Counted from the stretch's first letter, positions 7,731-15,298 are shown. The stretch: 64,000 bases of DNA from an uncultured Eubacteriales bacterium (GCA_900550165.1 URQY01000006.1:1-64000); one strand, 5' to 3'. Notes: a model not told the origin generated them from the sequence alone. Translations and numbers: made by a program.

Positions 7731-7976
7731 TTACATGGTCTGCTGCTGTGTTTGTTCTGCCTGCTGATCTTCGGTCCACTGCTGTTCTGTAGATGATTGC
7801 TCATCCTGTGTGAGCACCATGGCTACGCCGGCCACCAGTCCGATGACAGCGCCGATATTTTTGGCTTTCTGTTCTGCCTGGATACGGCGGTAACGTTCCT
7901 CGACATCTTCGTTACCATCATCCAGTAACGCTCCAGTTACCGCCAGACCATACAGTCCAGCGTGGAGCGGCTTCAT
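7731..7976 (-). CDS. Possible separately translated C-terminal ORF of the relaxase (81 aa)
   Basis: The ATG at 7976 overlaps the stop codon of the nested gene (ATGA) and opens the same frame as the relaxase C-terminus. The product would be 81 residues starting MKPLHAGLYGLAVTGALLDD, with a hydrophobic helix (IGAVIGLVAGVAMVLT) and a Gln/Glu-rich tail. The coupling suggests independent translation, so relaxase frame, nested gene and this ORF may form a three-part cluster. Alternatively it is only the tail of the 488-residue relaxase. Confidence 0.45.
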   Translation of the reverse strand: MKPLHAGLYGLAVTGALLDDGNEDVEERYRRIQAEQKAKNIGAVIGLVAGVAMVLTQDEQSSTEQQWTEDQQAEQTQQQTM

Positions 7977-9197
7977 AGAAACAGGTTGCGGATGTTGCTG
8001 ACCACTGTCGCTGTGCCATACCCCATCCCCAGCAGTGCCGCCACGATGAGCAGTACCAGTACGATCCATTTGGCCACTACGATCAGGTCGAAGTCCGGAA
8101 GCCAGTCCAGCCATTTGCAGGAATGCTTTTCTTTCTTCTTCCCAGCCTGTTCCAGCAGAGTGGTCATCTCCGTCAACGATTTCTGGATCTCCGCCATGCT
8201 GTTCTGCACCGCTGTCAGGTCTGTGTGTGATCTCAGGTTCGGAAGATACTCCCGCATTCCACGCACTTCCCACCCGATGGATTCTGTCTTCTGTGTCAGC
8301 ATCGTCAGAGCCTCCGGCAGCGGACACTGGATGACAATGGGCGTGATCGGTGAACTCGACTCCTGCGCTGTCGGCTGCGGTGAAGGCTCGGGCCGGTTCA
8401 GGGCCATGAGCTCGTCCATAGATAATTTCTTCTCTGATCCTGAATTCATATTCCATGTTCTCCTTTAGATATTTGTCACCGAACAGCAAACGGTCCCGAC
8501 ACTGCCAGCCACTCGGCGTGGTATAGGTGATATTCTTTCGGGACTTTTCCCAGCGAACCTTGTAGTCCTCGCTCTCCATCAGCGCAATGAACTCCTCGCG
8601 GTTGGAAGCGTGGCGCATACAGTCATTGATGATATTCATGAGCTGCAGCTTCTTGCTCTGACCACGGGCCGCCGTGTGATACTCTCCGATGCTCATAGTC
8701 TTTGTTTTCTGCTTTTGTTCCCTGGGTTGAAATACAGGAAGTGAAAACTCCTTGCAGACCATGTCGTTGCGTTGCCGCAGTTCCTGGAGCTGCTCCTTTG
8801 CGATATGCAGTTTCCCTCCGGTATCGAAATTGACCGAGTTGATGAGGAAGTGGGAATGGATGTGCTCACGGTCTGTGTGGGTGCAGACCAGAACTTCGTA
8901 TCCCTCATAGTACTCGGCCAGCTTCAGCGCGGCCGCGTGAGCGGTGACCGGGTCGACTGCTTCGCCTTTCGGGAAGCTCTGTACCATGTGATAGAACAGT
9001 ACACCGTCCGTCTTGTGGTAGAGCCGCTTGGTGGTCATGAAATCCGCGTAGACAGATTCCGGCTGACAGTTGATACCTGTGACCAACTGCTGCCCCTCGA
9101 ACTCGGTCTTTTTATCCTGCATGGTATACCGCATCACGGCGCTCATGCATCCGGTGGTCTGGCCCCGCTTGTAGTTTGTGAAGCTGATGATAGCCAT
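7731..9197 (-). CDS. MobA/MobL-type relaxase (mobilization nuclease)
   Basis: A relaxase of 488 residues that nicks the element's transfer origin and pilots the strand into a recipient. The relaxase domain fills about residues 1-250, with the metal-binding triad in HTDREHIHSHFLINSVN (107-123; H112, H114, H116) and a Tyr-rich N-terminus for the nucleophile. Residues 290-400 are low-complexity, rich in Gly, His and Asp, exactly where the frame overlaps a different gene (7973-8449) on the same strand. The last 81 residues are identical in frame to a possible independent ORF starting at 7976. The start is 3 bp after mobC, arguing for coupling. Confidence 0.92.
   Translation of the reverse strand: MAIISFTNYKRGQTTGCMSAVMRYTMQDKKTEFEGQQLVTGINCQPESVYADFMTTKRLYHKTDGVLFYHMVQSFPKGEAVDPVTAHAAALKLAEYYEGYEVLVCTHTDREHIHSHFLINSVNFDTGGKLHIAKEQLQELRQRNDMVCKEFSLPVFQPREQKQKTKTMSIGEYHTAARGQSKKLQLMNIINDCMRHASNREEFIALMESEDYKVRWEKSRKNITYTTPSGWQCRDRLLFGDKYLKENMEYEFRIREEIIYGRAHGPEPARAFTAADSAGVEFTDHAHCHPVSAAGGSDDADTEDRIHRVGSAWNAGVSSEPEITHRPDSGAEQHGGDPEIVDGDDHSAGTGWEEERKAFLQMAGLASGLRPDRSGQMDRTGTAHRGGTAGDGVWHSDSGQQHPQPVSMKPLHAGLYGLAVTGALLDDGNEDVEERYRRIQAEQKAKNIGAVIGLVAGVAMVLTQDEQSSTEQQWTEDQQAEQTQQQTM
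7973..8449 (-). CDS. Nested membrane protein encoded inside the relaxase gene in another frame
   Basis: A 158-residue protein wholly contained in the relaxase coding region in a different frame. The start ATG at 8449 has AAGGAG about 10 nt upstream, itself within relaxase codons. The protein looks natural: a Pro/Ser-rich N-terminal region (starting MNSGSEKKLSMDELMALNRP), a central coiled-coil-like stretch (LTMLTQKTESIGWEVRGMRE to about 100), a basic KKKEKHSCKW segment and a C-terminal membrane helix (VLVLLIVAALLGMGYG). The overlapping relaxase segment is the compositionally strained one, suggesting this frame is the primary coding sequence here. Its stop overlaps a downstream ATG (ATGA, 7973-7976). 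Function is unknown; it may tether relaxosome components to the membrane. Confidence 0.75.
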   Translation of the reverse strand: MNSGSEKKLSMDELMALNRPEPSPQPTAQESSSPITPIVIQCPLPEALTMLTQKTESIGWEVRGMREYLPNLRSHTDLTAVQNSMAEIQKSLTEMTTLLEQAGKKKEKHSCKWLDWLPDFDLIVVAKWIVLVLLIVAALLGMGYGTATVVSNIRNLFL

Positions 9198-9200
9198 AGC

Positions 9201-9512
9201 TTACCAGCGCTTTCGTTCAAGGATCATCCGAACGGCACCACAGAGTTCAGAGAACGCCCGACATACGCTTTCCAGATCGATCACGGTCACTCGTCCCATG
9301 TGCGCCAGGGTGACGAGCTGGTTCAGATTTCTGCCGATGGACTTCAGCTCCTTCAGCACTTCTTTCAGGCCGTCGATGACCACCACCTGCTTTCCCAGGC
9401 AGCAGGCAGTGACGTAGTCGCTCATGGACATCCCGGACTGCTTCGCCAACTCCTTGATGGCCTCCCGGTCTGTGGACGCCATGCGGGTGCTGAATTTAAC
9501 ATCTTTTTTCAT
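9201..9512 (-). CDS. mobC: MobC-family relaxosome accessory protein
   Basis: A 103-residue DNA-binding protein that helps a relaxase open the transfer origin. The N-terminal part has a ribbon-helix-helix character (KFSTRMASTDREAIKELAKQ, then SGMSMSDYVTACCLGK). The C-terminal part carries the MobC signature KELKSIGRNLNQLVTLAHMG, where the conserved Gly-x-N-x-NQ is intact, followed by a helix. GGAGGAAACGAC precedes the ATG. The relaxase start follows the stop after 3 bp, the usual mobC-relaxase order. Confidence 0.9.
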   Translation of the reverse strand: MKKDVKFSTRMASTDREAIKELAKQSGMSMSDYVTACCLGKQVVVIDGLKEVLKELKSIGRNLNQLVTLAHMGRVTVIDLESVCRAFSELCGAVRMILERKRW

Positions 9513-9713
9513 GTCGTTTCCTCCAAATCGTAGATAAAGTGGGTCCGGGCTTCTGCCCGGAATTCATGCGGAAGTCGGGCAGCGGCGTTGCCGCAGACCA
9601 GACAAACGCGATGCTGGCCACCTCCAAGGAGGTGATTTCCCTGCACCGAACACCCGCGCTCCGCTTTCGGCCACAAATGGCCACAAACGGCGTTTCTTTT
9701 TCCCTGCGGGTGT
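9513..9713. other. Spacer between mobC and AAA gene, candidate transfer origin
   Basis: No gene with a ribosome binding site is convincing here, although two overlapping frames stay open. The stretch has features expected of an oriT: a perfect 16-bp palindrome (CACCTCC, AA, GGAGGTG) at 9619-9634, the repeated GGCCACAAA at 9671-9679 and near 9680-9690, and short GC-rich inverted repeats around GGGC and GCCC (9550-9575). It lies directly upstream of mobC and the relaxase, the usual position. The nick site cannot be named. Confidence 0.35.
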
Positions 9714-10790
9714 TTACTCGCCATGCCCGGCAATCTCCCGCAAATCGCCGCACAGCGCCCCAACAGGGTCAACAGGGGCGACCACAGGTACACCCTGGGC
9801 ATCGTCACTTTCGGCACGGCGCAGCTCGATGAGCCGCTTCCCGTTGCTGCGGCGCACCATACCGGAAATTCCGATTTTGCTTAGCGCGTCAAGGTTTTGC
9901 AGGATCAGGCGGGACACTTTCTTAGGCGAGATACGCTCCATACCGACAGGGTCGATTTTTTCAGACAGCTCTGTGGGAGTGCCGATAAATTTCGTACGGT
10001 CGCGCATCAGTTCAGAGACCAGATAGGTGATCCGGTCGCCCAGTAGCTCCGGCTGCGTTCTGCTGTCTGCTACCATCTCCCACACGTTTTCAACGTTGCG
10101 TTCCAGAGACAACTCCCGGTATTCAATGTCACGACCGATGCAGGAGAGCTTCGCCTTACCGCTGCCGCGCCGATCTTCCACCAGAGTAAAACTGGAATCC
10201 ACCGCCCCGCTGATGGCTGTCGTACCGGAGATGCGGTTGAACACATCATCGGCAGTTTCCTTTCGCAGATGATGGATCAGCAGGATGGCGATGCCGTGCT
10301 TGTCCGCCAGCCGCTTCAGCACGGACAGGTCCCGGTAGTCATTGGCGTAGGTGGCATCGTGGACGGGGCGGACCATCTGCAGCGTATCGACGAGGACCAG
10401 AACAGTATCCGGGTGAGCTACGAGGAAGCCCTCCACCTGCTCCTCCAGCCCCTGGCCGATGGGAGCGCACTCCGTACAGAAATGGACGCTGTCCGGCGCG
10501 TCCTCTGTGATCTCGAAGAGGCGGTTCTGGATGCGAAGGACGGAGTCCTCCAGGCAGAGATAGAGGGTGGTGCCCTGCTTCACGCTCATTCCCCAGACCG
10601 GTTCTCCCTTGGCCACCGTCACCGCCAGCCACAGGGCCAGCCAGGACTTGCCCACCTTGGGTGAACCCGCCAGGATATGCAGACCCTGAGAGATCAGCGT
10701 GTCCACCACAAAATTGGGCGGCTCCAGCGGACGGTCCATCAGCGTCCTACCGTCCACCGTGACCAGAGGACGGTCCATTTTGTTGCTCAT
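9714..10790 (-). CDS. RepA-like AAA ATPase of the mobile element
   Basis: A 358-residue RecA-fold ATPase (AAA_25/RepA type) of the kind that acts as replicative helicase for plasmids and integrative elements. Walker A is AGSPKVGKSW (41-50); Walker B is the hydrophobic VLVLVDT near 130; a sensor-type IAILLIHHLRK follows and SGTTAISGAVD lies near 195. The C-terminal third (after about 260) is basic and resembles a winged-helix DNA-binding tail. The ATG at 10790 has GGAGG 8 nt upstream, better than the in-frame start 15 bp earlier. No primase or initiator is beside it, so autonomous replication after excision is only a possibility. Confidence 0.85.
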   Translation of the reverse strand: MSNKMDRPLVTVDGRTLMDRPLEPPNFVVDTLISQGLHILAGSPKVGKSWLALWLAVTVAKGEPVWGMSVKQGTTLYLCLEDSVLRIQNRLFEITEDAPDSVHFCTECAPIGQGLEEQVEGFLVAHPDTVLVLVDTLQMVRPVHDATYANDYRDLSVLKRLADKHGIAILLIHHLRKETADDVFNRISGTTAISGAVDSSFTLVEDRRGSGKAKLSCIGRDIEYRELSLERNVENVWEMVADSRTQPELLGDRITYLVSELMRDRTKFIGTPTELSEKIDPVGMERISPKKVSRLILQNLDALSKIGISGMVRRSNGKRLIELRRAESDDAQGVPVVAPVDPVGALCGDLREIAGHGE

Positions 10791-10829
10791 AGTCAGTACC
10801 TCCAATTCAAAATATCTGAATACAAAAAT

Positions 10830-10853
10830 CTCCCACCTCGAAAGAAGTGGGAG
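10830..10853 (-). terminator. Stem-loop upstream of the AAA gene, terminator or attenuator
   Basis: CTCCCAC and GTGGGAG form a 7-bp stem. On the minus strand ATTTTTG follows, so it reads as an intrinsic terminator placed about 40 bp before the AAA gene start, which suggests attenuation of that operon. Confidence 0.5.
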
Positions 10854-10913
10854 TAGTATTCTTTTAGAGGAGCAGTGCCCACAGGACTTTTGAGCATCCC
10901 CTTGCCCCTCTGC

Positions 10914-10942
10914 TTGTATTGTGGTGGAAAAGATGGTATCCT
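10914..10942 (+). promoter_or_regulatory. Promoter for the DUF6076-like gene and sigma factor
   Basis: TTGTAT (10914-10919), 17-bp spacer, TATCCT (10937-10942), 68 bp upstream of the start codon at 11010. Confidence 0.5.
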
Positions 10943-11009
10943 GATAAAAAGCATGGACAGATTAAAAATCAAGTAGGACAAATTATTGCAGAGGAGGGGG
11001 CCAGCGGAA

Positions 11010-12326
11010 ATGGAGGGGAGCATCATATTCTATACCTACGGCAGCACCTTGGAGCTGAACGGGCAGCAGTTTGAGGCAGGCAGGCTGACCGAAGATCTGC
11101 TGAATCTATCACCGGATGACTACCACCCCCTGCACGAACGGATGGTGCGCATCCGTACCCTTATGGACATCTACGAGTATGTCCGCAAGAGTGAACTTTG
11201 GTGGAAACTGAATGATGAGATGGAGCAGCTCTGTCAGGAACTTCGCCGATATACTGTGTTCCGCTTGCTACCGGACGATTGCTATGACGCTTTCTTTTCG
11301 GTGATACGGGAGATCACAGGACAGTTCAGCTTGTTTCCTCCCGAGGAGCACAGCCTTTCAGAGGATGATCAGACAAAACTTCTCAGCGCCTCAGCGGAAG
11401 AATTCTTCCAGAGCGATGATGGGGACAGCGATCCTGAAATCTCCTTGGGACTGCTGGATCTGTTTCGTCGCAGAGAGGGCAGCGAGGAAAAGGGCGAGTT
11501 GTTTTATTACGAGATGTTTCGCCTCCTGGGAGCGTGCGAAGATACCTGGAGTGCCTACAAGAAATACATCGACCGCTACATGATGTATCTTCACGACATC
11601 CGTGCCTTTGTTCCTACCATCCGGAATTTCATCAAGTTTATCCTCTCCACACTCACGACCAATGGGCCGGAAAGTTATGCGGCAGCGCTCTATGGTTTCT
11701 ATAACGATGATCGCACCGCAGAGAAGCTGATCGTCAACCCCATCACTTACCACGGGGACTGCTACAGGAGACACGATGAATATATGCTCTCCTATGTCCC
11801 GCGGGAGCTGCCGGACGGCTCCATGGCCATCTGTCAGGAGCATGTGACGGACAGCTTACAGGCGCTGATGAAGGCAGACTATATGCTGGCCCTGAATAGC
11901 GGACACAACATCCGCCGCTGCATCATCTGCGGGAAATACTTCATGCTGAAGAGCGGCGTCCACGCTTTGTACTGCGAAGGGGCCTGTCCCCACGCTCCTG
12001 GCTACACCTGTCGGCAATTTGGCACGGTGGAAGTTCAAAAGGAACTGGCAAAGAACAACCCTAAGGTGAAGGCCAAGCTGACTGCCTTTTCCAGGATCAC
12101 GAAGGATATGCAGCGGGGAGCTATCTCTCAGGAGGATGCCAGAAGAGCCAAGGATCATGTGCGAGACCGGCTCTACGATGCGCTGCGCAGCCCGGATATC
12201 TCTGTTGAGGAGTTTTCTGAACAAATATCTACTGCGCAAGTGTATGAATATTGCCGCATCACCAGAGTGAGCAAGCCCCGAGGGCGTCCACCGAAAGCAA
12301 AGGCGGGTGGGACCCATGACCAATGA
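11010..12326 (+). CDS. DUF6076-like protein with a C-terminal Cys-rich zinc-finger region
   Basis: A 438-residue soluble protein of unknown function. The N-terminal two thirds are acidic and helical. A cysteine cluster from about residue 304 (CIICGKYF, then C, C and C in YCEGACPHAPGYTC) looks like a zinc-binding site, followed by a basic helical region and a C-terminal RGRPPKAK AT-hook-like tail, so DNA binding is plausible. I associate this architecture with DUF6076 proteins of clostridial mobile elements, from memory. GAGGAGGGGG lies about 10 nt before the ATG at 11010. It overlaps the sigma-factor gene by 11 bp, implying translational coupling. Confidence 0.75.
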   Translation: MEGSIIFYTYGSTLELNGQQFEAGRLTEDLLNLSPDDYHPLHERMVRIRTLMDIYEYVRKSELWWKLNDEMEQLCQELRRYTVFRLLPDDCYDAFFSVIREITGQFSLFPPEEHSLSEDDQTKLLSASAEEFFQSDDGDSDPEISLGLLDLFRRREGSEEKGELFYYEMFRLLGACEDTWSAYKKYIDRYMMYLHDIRAFVPTIRNFIKFILSTLTTNGPESYAAALYGFYNDDRTAEKLIVNPITYHGDCYRRHDEYMLSYVPRELPDGSMAICQEHVTDSLQALMKADYMLALNSGHNIRRCIICGKYFMLKSGVHALYCEGACPHAPGYTCRQFGTVEVQKELAKNNPKVKAKLTAFSRITKDMQRGAISQEDARRAKDHVRDRLYDALRSPDISVEEFSEQISTAQVYEYCRITRVSKPRGRPPKAKAGGTHDQ

Positions 12327-13227
12327 GGAACTGGTCCGCCGATATTACGGCGGTGATGAGCGCGCGCTGGAGGAGTTGTACCGCAGGAATCTCGGGCTGA
12401 TCCGGCGCATCGCCCGGGAGACTGCCAGAGAGTTCAACTGTCTGCATATGGACAGGGAAAGACCGGGAGCGTTGTCCGGCTATACGAAAACGATTCTGGA
12501 GGATCTTTGCGGCGAGGGTGCGTTGGAATTTCTGACACGGGTCCAGAGCAGAGAATACGATGAGAGCCGTGCTGTGCTTGCCACCTACCTGTACCCACAT
12601 CTGAAAGGCCGGATGACCCGTTGGCTGGAGCAACATATCGGAAATCTTTCTCTGAGCAAGCACGAGATGGATGCTGTCCGGCAGGCACAAAGGCTATATC
12701 ATTCAGGTCAGTTCAGCATCGAAGAGATCGCGGAGAAAATGGATGTCCTTCTGGAACAGGCTGTCAAGCACATCCGTTACAACACCCATTTTGTTGGTGT
12801 CAATGATCTTATCCCTGGGAGCTATGACGGTGATCCCTTTGAGCGGCTGATGCCTGGGAATCTCTCTGTTTCTGCGGAGCAGGTCGTGTATCGAAAAGTC
12901 TGCATTGAGCTGCTGCAGGAACTATTTGATGCTCTCCCGAAGAAGGACAGGGACATCCTCGGAAAATTCTACGGCGTATTCGGATTTGAAAAAACTTCGC
13001 TGAAGGAAATCGGCATGTACCACATGATGAAGGAGTCCGCCGTGGAAAAGGCAAAGGAGCGTGCTGTCACAAAGCTGAAAAAAGCCTATCCGGGTAGCAG
13101 GCTGCAGATCTGGAGGAATGTTCATCGTATGATACGCAGACCGATCCTGCCAGCGAAGGATGACAGAGCACTGCGGCGCAGCTTCACGACTTCGACCCTA
13201 CGAAATCAGGAGTCTGGAAGATCGTAG
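12316..13227 (+). CDS. Mobile-element sigma-70-like RNA polymerase sigma factor
   Basis: About 303 residues starting MTNEELVRRYYGGDERALEE, a typical ECF/phage-type sigma N-terminus (EELYRRNLGLIRRIA, region 2). A central helix-turn-helix-like segment SIEEIAEKMDVLLEQAVKHI is followed by region-4-like ALPKKDRDILGKFYGVFGFE, TSLKEIGMYHMMKESAVEKA and a basic tail. The ATG at 12316 is used rather than the in-frame GTG at 12307. It overlaps the preceding gene. It could direct transcription of element genes or respond to excision; its target promoters are not identifiable by eye. The van genes begin 146 bp downstream. Confidence 0.85.
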   Translation: MTNEELVRRYYGGDERALEELYRRNLGLIRRIARETAREFNCLHMDRERPGALSGYTKTILEDLCGEGALEFLTRVQSREYDESRAVLATYLYPHLKGRMTRWLEQHIGNLSLSKHEMDAVRQAQRLYHSGQFSIEEIAEKMDVLLEQAVKHIRYNTHFVGVNDLIPGSYDGDPFERLMPGNLSVSAEQVVYRKVCIELLQELFDALPKKDRDILGKFYGVFGFEKTSLKEIGMYHMMKESAVEKAKERAVTKLKKAYPGSRLQIWRNVHRMIRRPILPAKDDRALRRSFTTSTLRNQESGRS

Positions 13228-13245
13228 TTTCGATACAGTCTGGTG

Positions 13246-13345
13246 AGAATTTTGCGCAGACAGGAGACCGCAACAGTCCCCTTTAGGACATGTTTAGGAA
13301 AAATCAAGAGTCATACTCGCTTTTTTATACGTTCCGTGCTACAAT
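13246..13345 (+). promoter_or_regulatory. vanR promoter region with candidate VanR sites
   Basis: An extended -10 TGCTACAAT ends at 13345 without a good -35, as expected for an activator-dependent promoter. Upstream, TTTAGGA is repeated with an 11-bp period (13282-13288 and 13293-13299), a spacing typical of OmpR-family binding. AGAATTTTGCGCAGA (13246-13260) resembles AGAATTTCGCAGA upstream of vanG (15178-15190), so both may be VanR targets. Inferred, not shown. Confidence 0.4.
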
Positions 13346-13372
13346 GCAGAAAAACACGAAAGGCCGGCAACT

Positions 13373-14068
13373 ATGGCTACACATATTTTAGTCGTCGATG
13401 ACGAGACTGCGATCGCAGATCTGGTGGAGGTCTATCTGAAAAACGAAGGCTTCACCATCCACAAATTCTATAACGCCTCCGACGCCCTGGCTTGTGTGCG
13501 GACGACACGCTTGGATCTGGCGGTGCTGGACGTGATGCTGCCGGACATGGACGGCTTTACCCTCTGCCAGCGCATCCGGGAGGACCACCTGTTCCCCATC
13601 ATCATGCTCACCGCAAAGGTGGAGGATATGGACAAGATCATGGGGCTGACCTTGGGAGCGGACGACTACATCACCAAGCCCTTCAATCCTCTGGAACTGG
13701 TGGCCCGGGTCAAGACTCAGCTGCGCCGCTACACCCGGTACAACCCCAGGGAGGGGACAGTCCAGGAGGTCACCGAATACGACTTTCGAGGCCTTCAGAT
13801 CTCCAAGGCCACTCACAAGTGCGTCCTGTTCGGCGAGGAACTGGCCCTGACGCCCTTGGAATTCTCCATTCTCTGGTATCTATGTGAGCACCAGGGGAAT
13901 GTGGTGTCCAGCGAGGAACTGTTTGAACATGTTTGGGGCGAGGCGTTTATGGACAGCAACAACACCGTCATGAGTCACATCGCCCGGCTACGGGAAAAGA
14001 TGCACGAGCCCAGCCGAAAGCCCAAATTCATCAAGACCGTTTGGGGGGTGGGGTACACCATTGAGTAA
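13373..14068 (+). CDS. vanR: VanR, OmpR-family response regulator of the vanG cluster
   Basis: A 231-residue two-domain regulator. The receiver domain (1-120) has the acidic pair D9/D10, phosphoacceptor Asp53 in VLDVMLPDMDG, Thr80 and Lys102 (TKPF). The winged-helix DNA-binding domain (about 130-231) includes LTPLEFSILWYLCEHQGNVV and ends KTVWGVGYTIE. In van systems phosphorylated VanR activates its own and the resistance promoters. vanS follows, overlapping the stop codon. The assignment to VanR rather than another OmpR regulator rests on the gene order R-S-G-XY-T. No vanU-type extra regulator is present. Confidence 0.93.
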   Translation: MATHILVVDDETAIADLVEVYLKNEGFTIHKFYNASDALACVRTTRLDLAVLDVMLPDMDGFTLCQRIREDHLFPIIMLTAKVEDMDKIMGLTLGADDYITKPFNPLELVARVKTQLRRYTRYNPREGTVQEVTEYDFRGLQISKATHKCVLFGEELALTPLEFSILWYLCEHQGNVVSSEELFEHVWGEAFMDSNNTVMSHIARLREKMHEPSRKPKFIKTVWGVGYTIE

Positions 14069-15167
14069 GAAAGGAAATACCCGCAGCCGCCGGAGATCTT
14101 TGCGCATCTGGGGCGGCTACCTGCTGGTCCTCATGGCTTGGGTGGTCGCAGTGATGGCCTTGGCATTCCTGGGCTTCATCATCTGCGCCAGCATCACCTG
14201 GCAGCCCTCGCCGCTCTACGACTTCCTGAATTGGGTTCGAGACTACATCGTTCTGGTCTGCATCGTCACAGTGCTGGCGGGCTGGGTGGTCATCAGCTTC
14301 TATTTTATCTCCAAGCCCATCAAGCAGCTGGACGTGGTGGCCAATGCGGCAGAGCAATTATCCCGCCCCAGTGAGGAGCCCATCCAGCTGCCGGATTCCC
14401 TGGAGGACATCTCCATCCAGCTGAATCTGGCCCGGGAGCAGGCTCTCCGGGACGCCCGGGCAGCCCGGGAGGCAGAACAGCGGAAAAACGACCTAATCGT
14501 CTATCTGGCCCACGACCTGAAAACGCCCCTGACCAGCGTCATCGGCTACCTGACCCTCCTGCGGGATGAGCCTCAGATCTCCCCGGAGATCCGGGCCAGG
14601 TACACCGGCATCGCCCTGGAGAAGGCGGAGCGGCTGGAGGACCTCATCAACGAGTTCTTCGACATCACCCGCTTCAACCTCTCTCGCCTGGAGCTGGAGC
14701 GGCAGAGCGTGGACCTGACGCGGATGCTGGAGCAGGTCGCCAGCGAATTCCGCCCCATTTTCGCAGAATCGGGGCTGTCATGCAGCCTGGATCTGCCGCC
14801 CAAGCTGCACTATTCCTGTGACCCGGATAAGCTGGCAAGGGTCTTTGATAATCTCCTGCGCAACGCGTCTTATTATAGCCTGCCGGACAGCACGGTGGAA
14901 ATTGCCGGACGGATAGAGGCCGGGAAAATCGTACTCACCTTCTCCAATGCGGGAAAGAACATCCCCCAGGAGAAATTGGACCGGATCTTTGAACAGTTCT
15001 TCCGTCTGGACAGCTCCCGCGCCACCCGGACAGGTGGTGCGGGCCTTGGCTTAGCCATCGCCAAGGAGATCGTGGAGCTCCACGGCGGGACCATTCGGGC
15101 GGACAGCACCGAGGATCGGATCACCTTCACCATCTGTCTTCCGTCAGACCATTCAGAAGCGCCGTAA
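14061..15167 (+). CDS. vanS: VanS, sensor histidine kinase of the vanG cluster
   Basis: A 368-residue membrane kinase that controls VanR phosphorylation in response to glycopeptide stress. Two membrane helices (about 17-42 and 62-83) bracket a very short outside loop of about 20 residues, followed by a HAMP-like linker, the H box AHDLKTPLTSVIGY with His151, the N box FDNLLRNASYYS and the G2 box GGAGLGLAIAKEIVELHGG (305 onward). The start is a TTG at 14061 overlapping the vanR stop (TTGAGTAA), with a GGGG-rich site upstream; a later start is possible. The minimal extracellular loop suggests sensing within the membrane or by partner. Confidence 0.92.
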   Translation: MSKKGNTRSRRRSLRIWGGYLLVLMAWVVAVMALAFLGFIICASITWQPSPLYDFLNWVRDYIVLVCIVTVLAGWVVISFYFISKPIKQLDVVANAAEQLSRPSEEPIQLPDSLEDISIQLNLAREQALRDARAAREAEQRKNDLIVYLAHDLKTPLTSVIGYLTLLRDEPQISPEIRARYTGIALEKAERLEDLINEFFDITRFNLSRLELERQSVDLTRMLEQVASEFRPIFAESGLSCSLDLPPKLHYSCDPDKLARVFDNLLRNASYYSLPDSTVEIAGRIEAGKIVLTFSNAGKNIPQEKLDRIFEQFFRLDSSRATRTGGAGLGLAIAKEIVELHGGTIRADSTEDRITFTICLPSDHSEAP

Positions 15168-15177
15168 GAAAATCACA

Positions 15178-15275
15178 AGAATTTCGCAGAAAACTTGCAA
15201 GGCATCCGTTGGTAGATAGACAAGTATGAAACGCCTGGTTCTGGTACCATTTCAGTATCAGAACCAGGCGCTTTA
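15178..15275 (+). promoter_or_regulatory. vanS-vanG intergenic control region with a stem-loop
   Basis: Contains AGAATTTCGCAGA (15178-15190), similar to a site upstream of vanR, and a perfect 12-bp inverted repeat (CGCCTGGTTCTG at 15232-15243, CAGAACCAGGCG at 15259-15270) with a 15-nt loop, followed by CTTTATTTT. This reads as an intrinsic terminator placed 28 bp before the vanG start, so it either ends the vanRS transcript or attenuates vanG-XY-T. A -10/-35 pair for vanG is not clear by eye. Confidence 0.6.
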
Positions 15276-15298
15276 TTTTGATTAGGAGGTCTTATCCC

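Noticed and set aside
9496..9817. Two minus-strand frames spanning the mobC-AAA spacer
   Set aside because: They overlap each other and both neighbours, lack Shine-Dalgarno sites and show unnatural composition; the spacer fits an oriT better.
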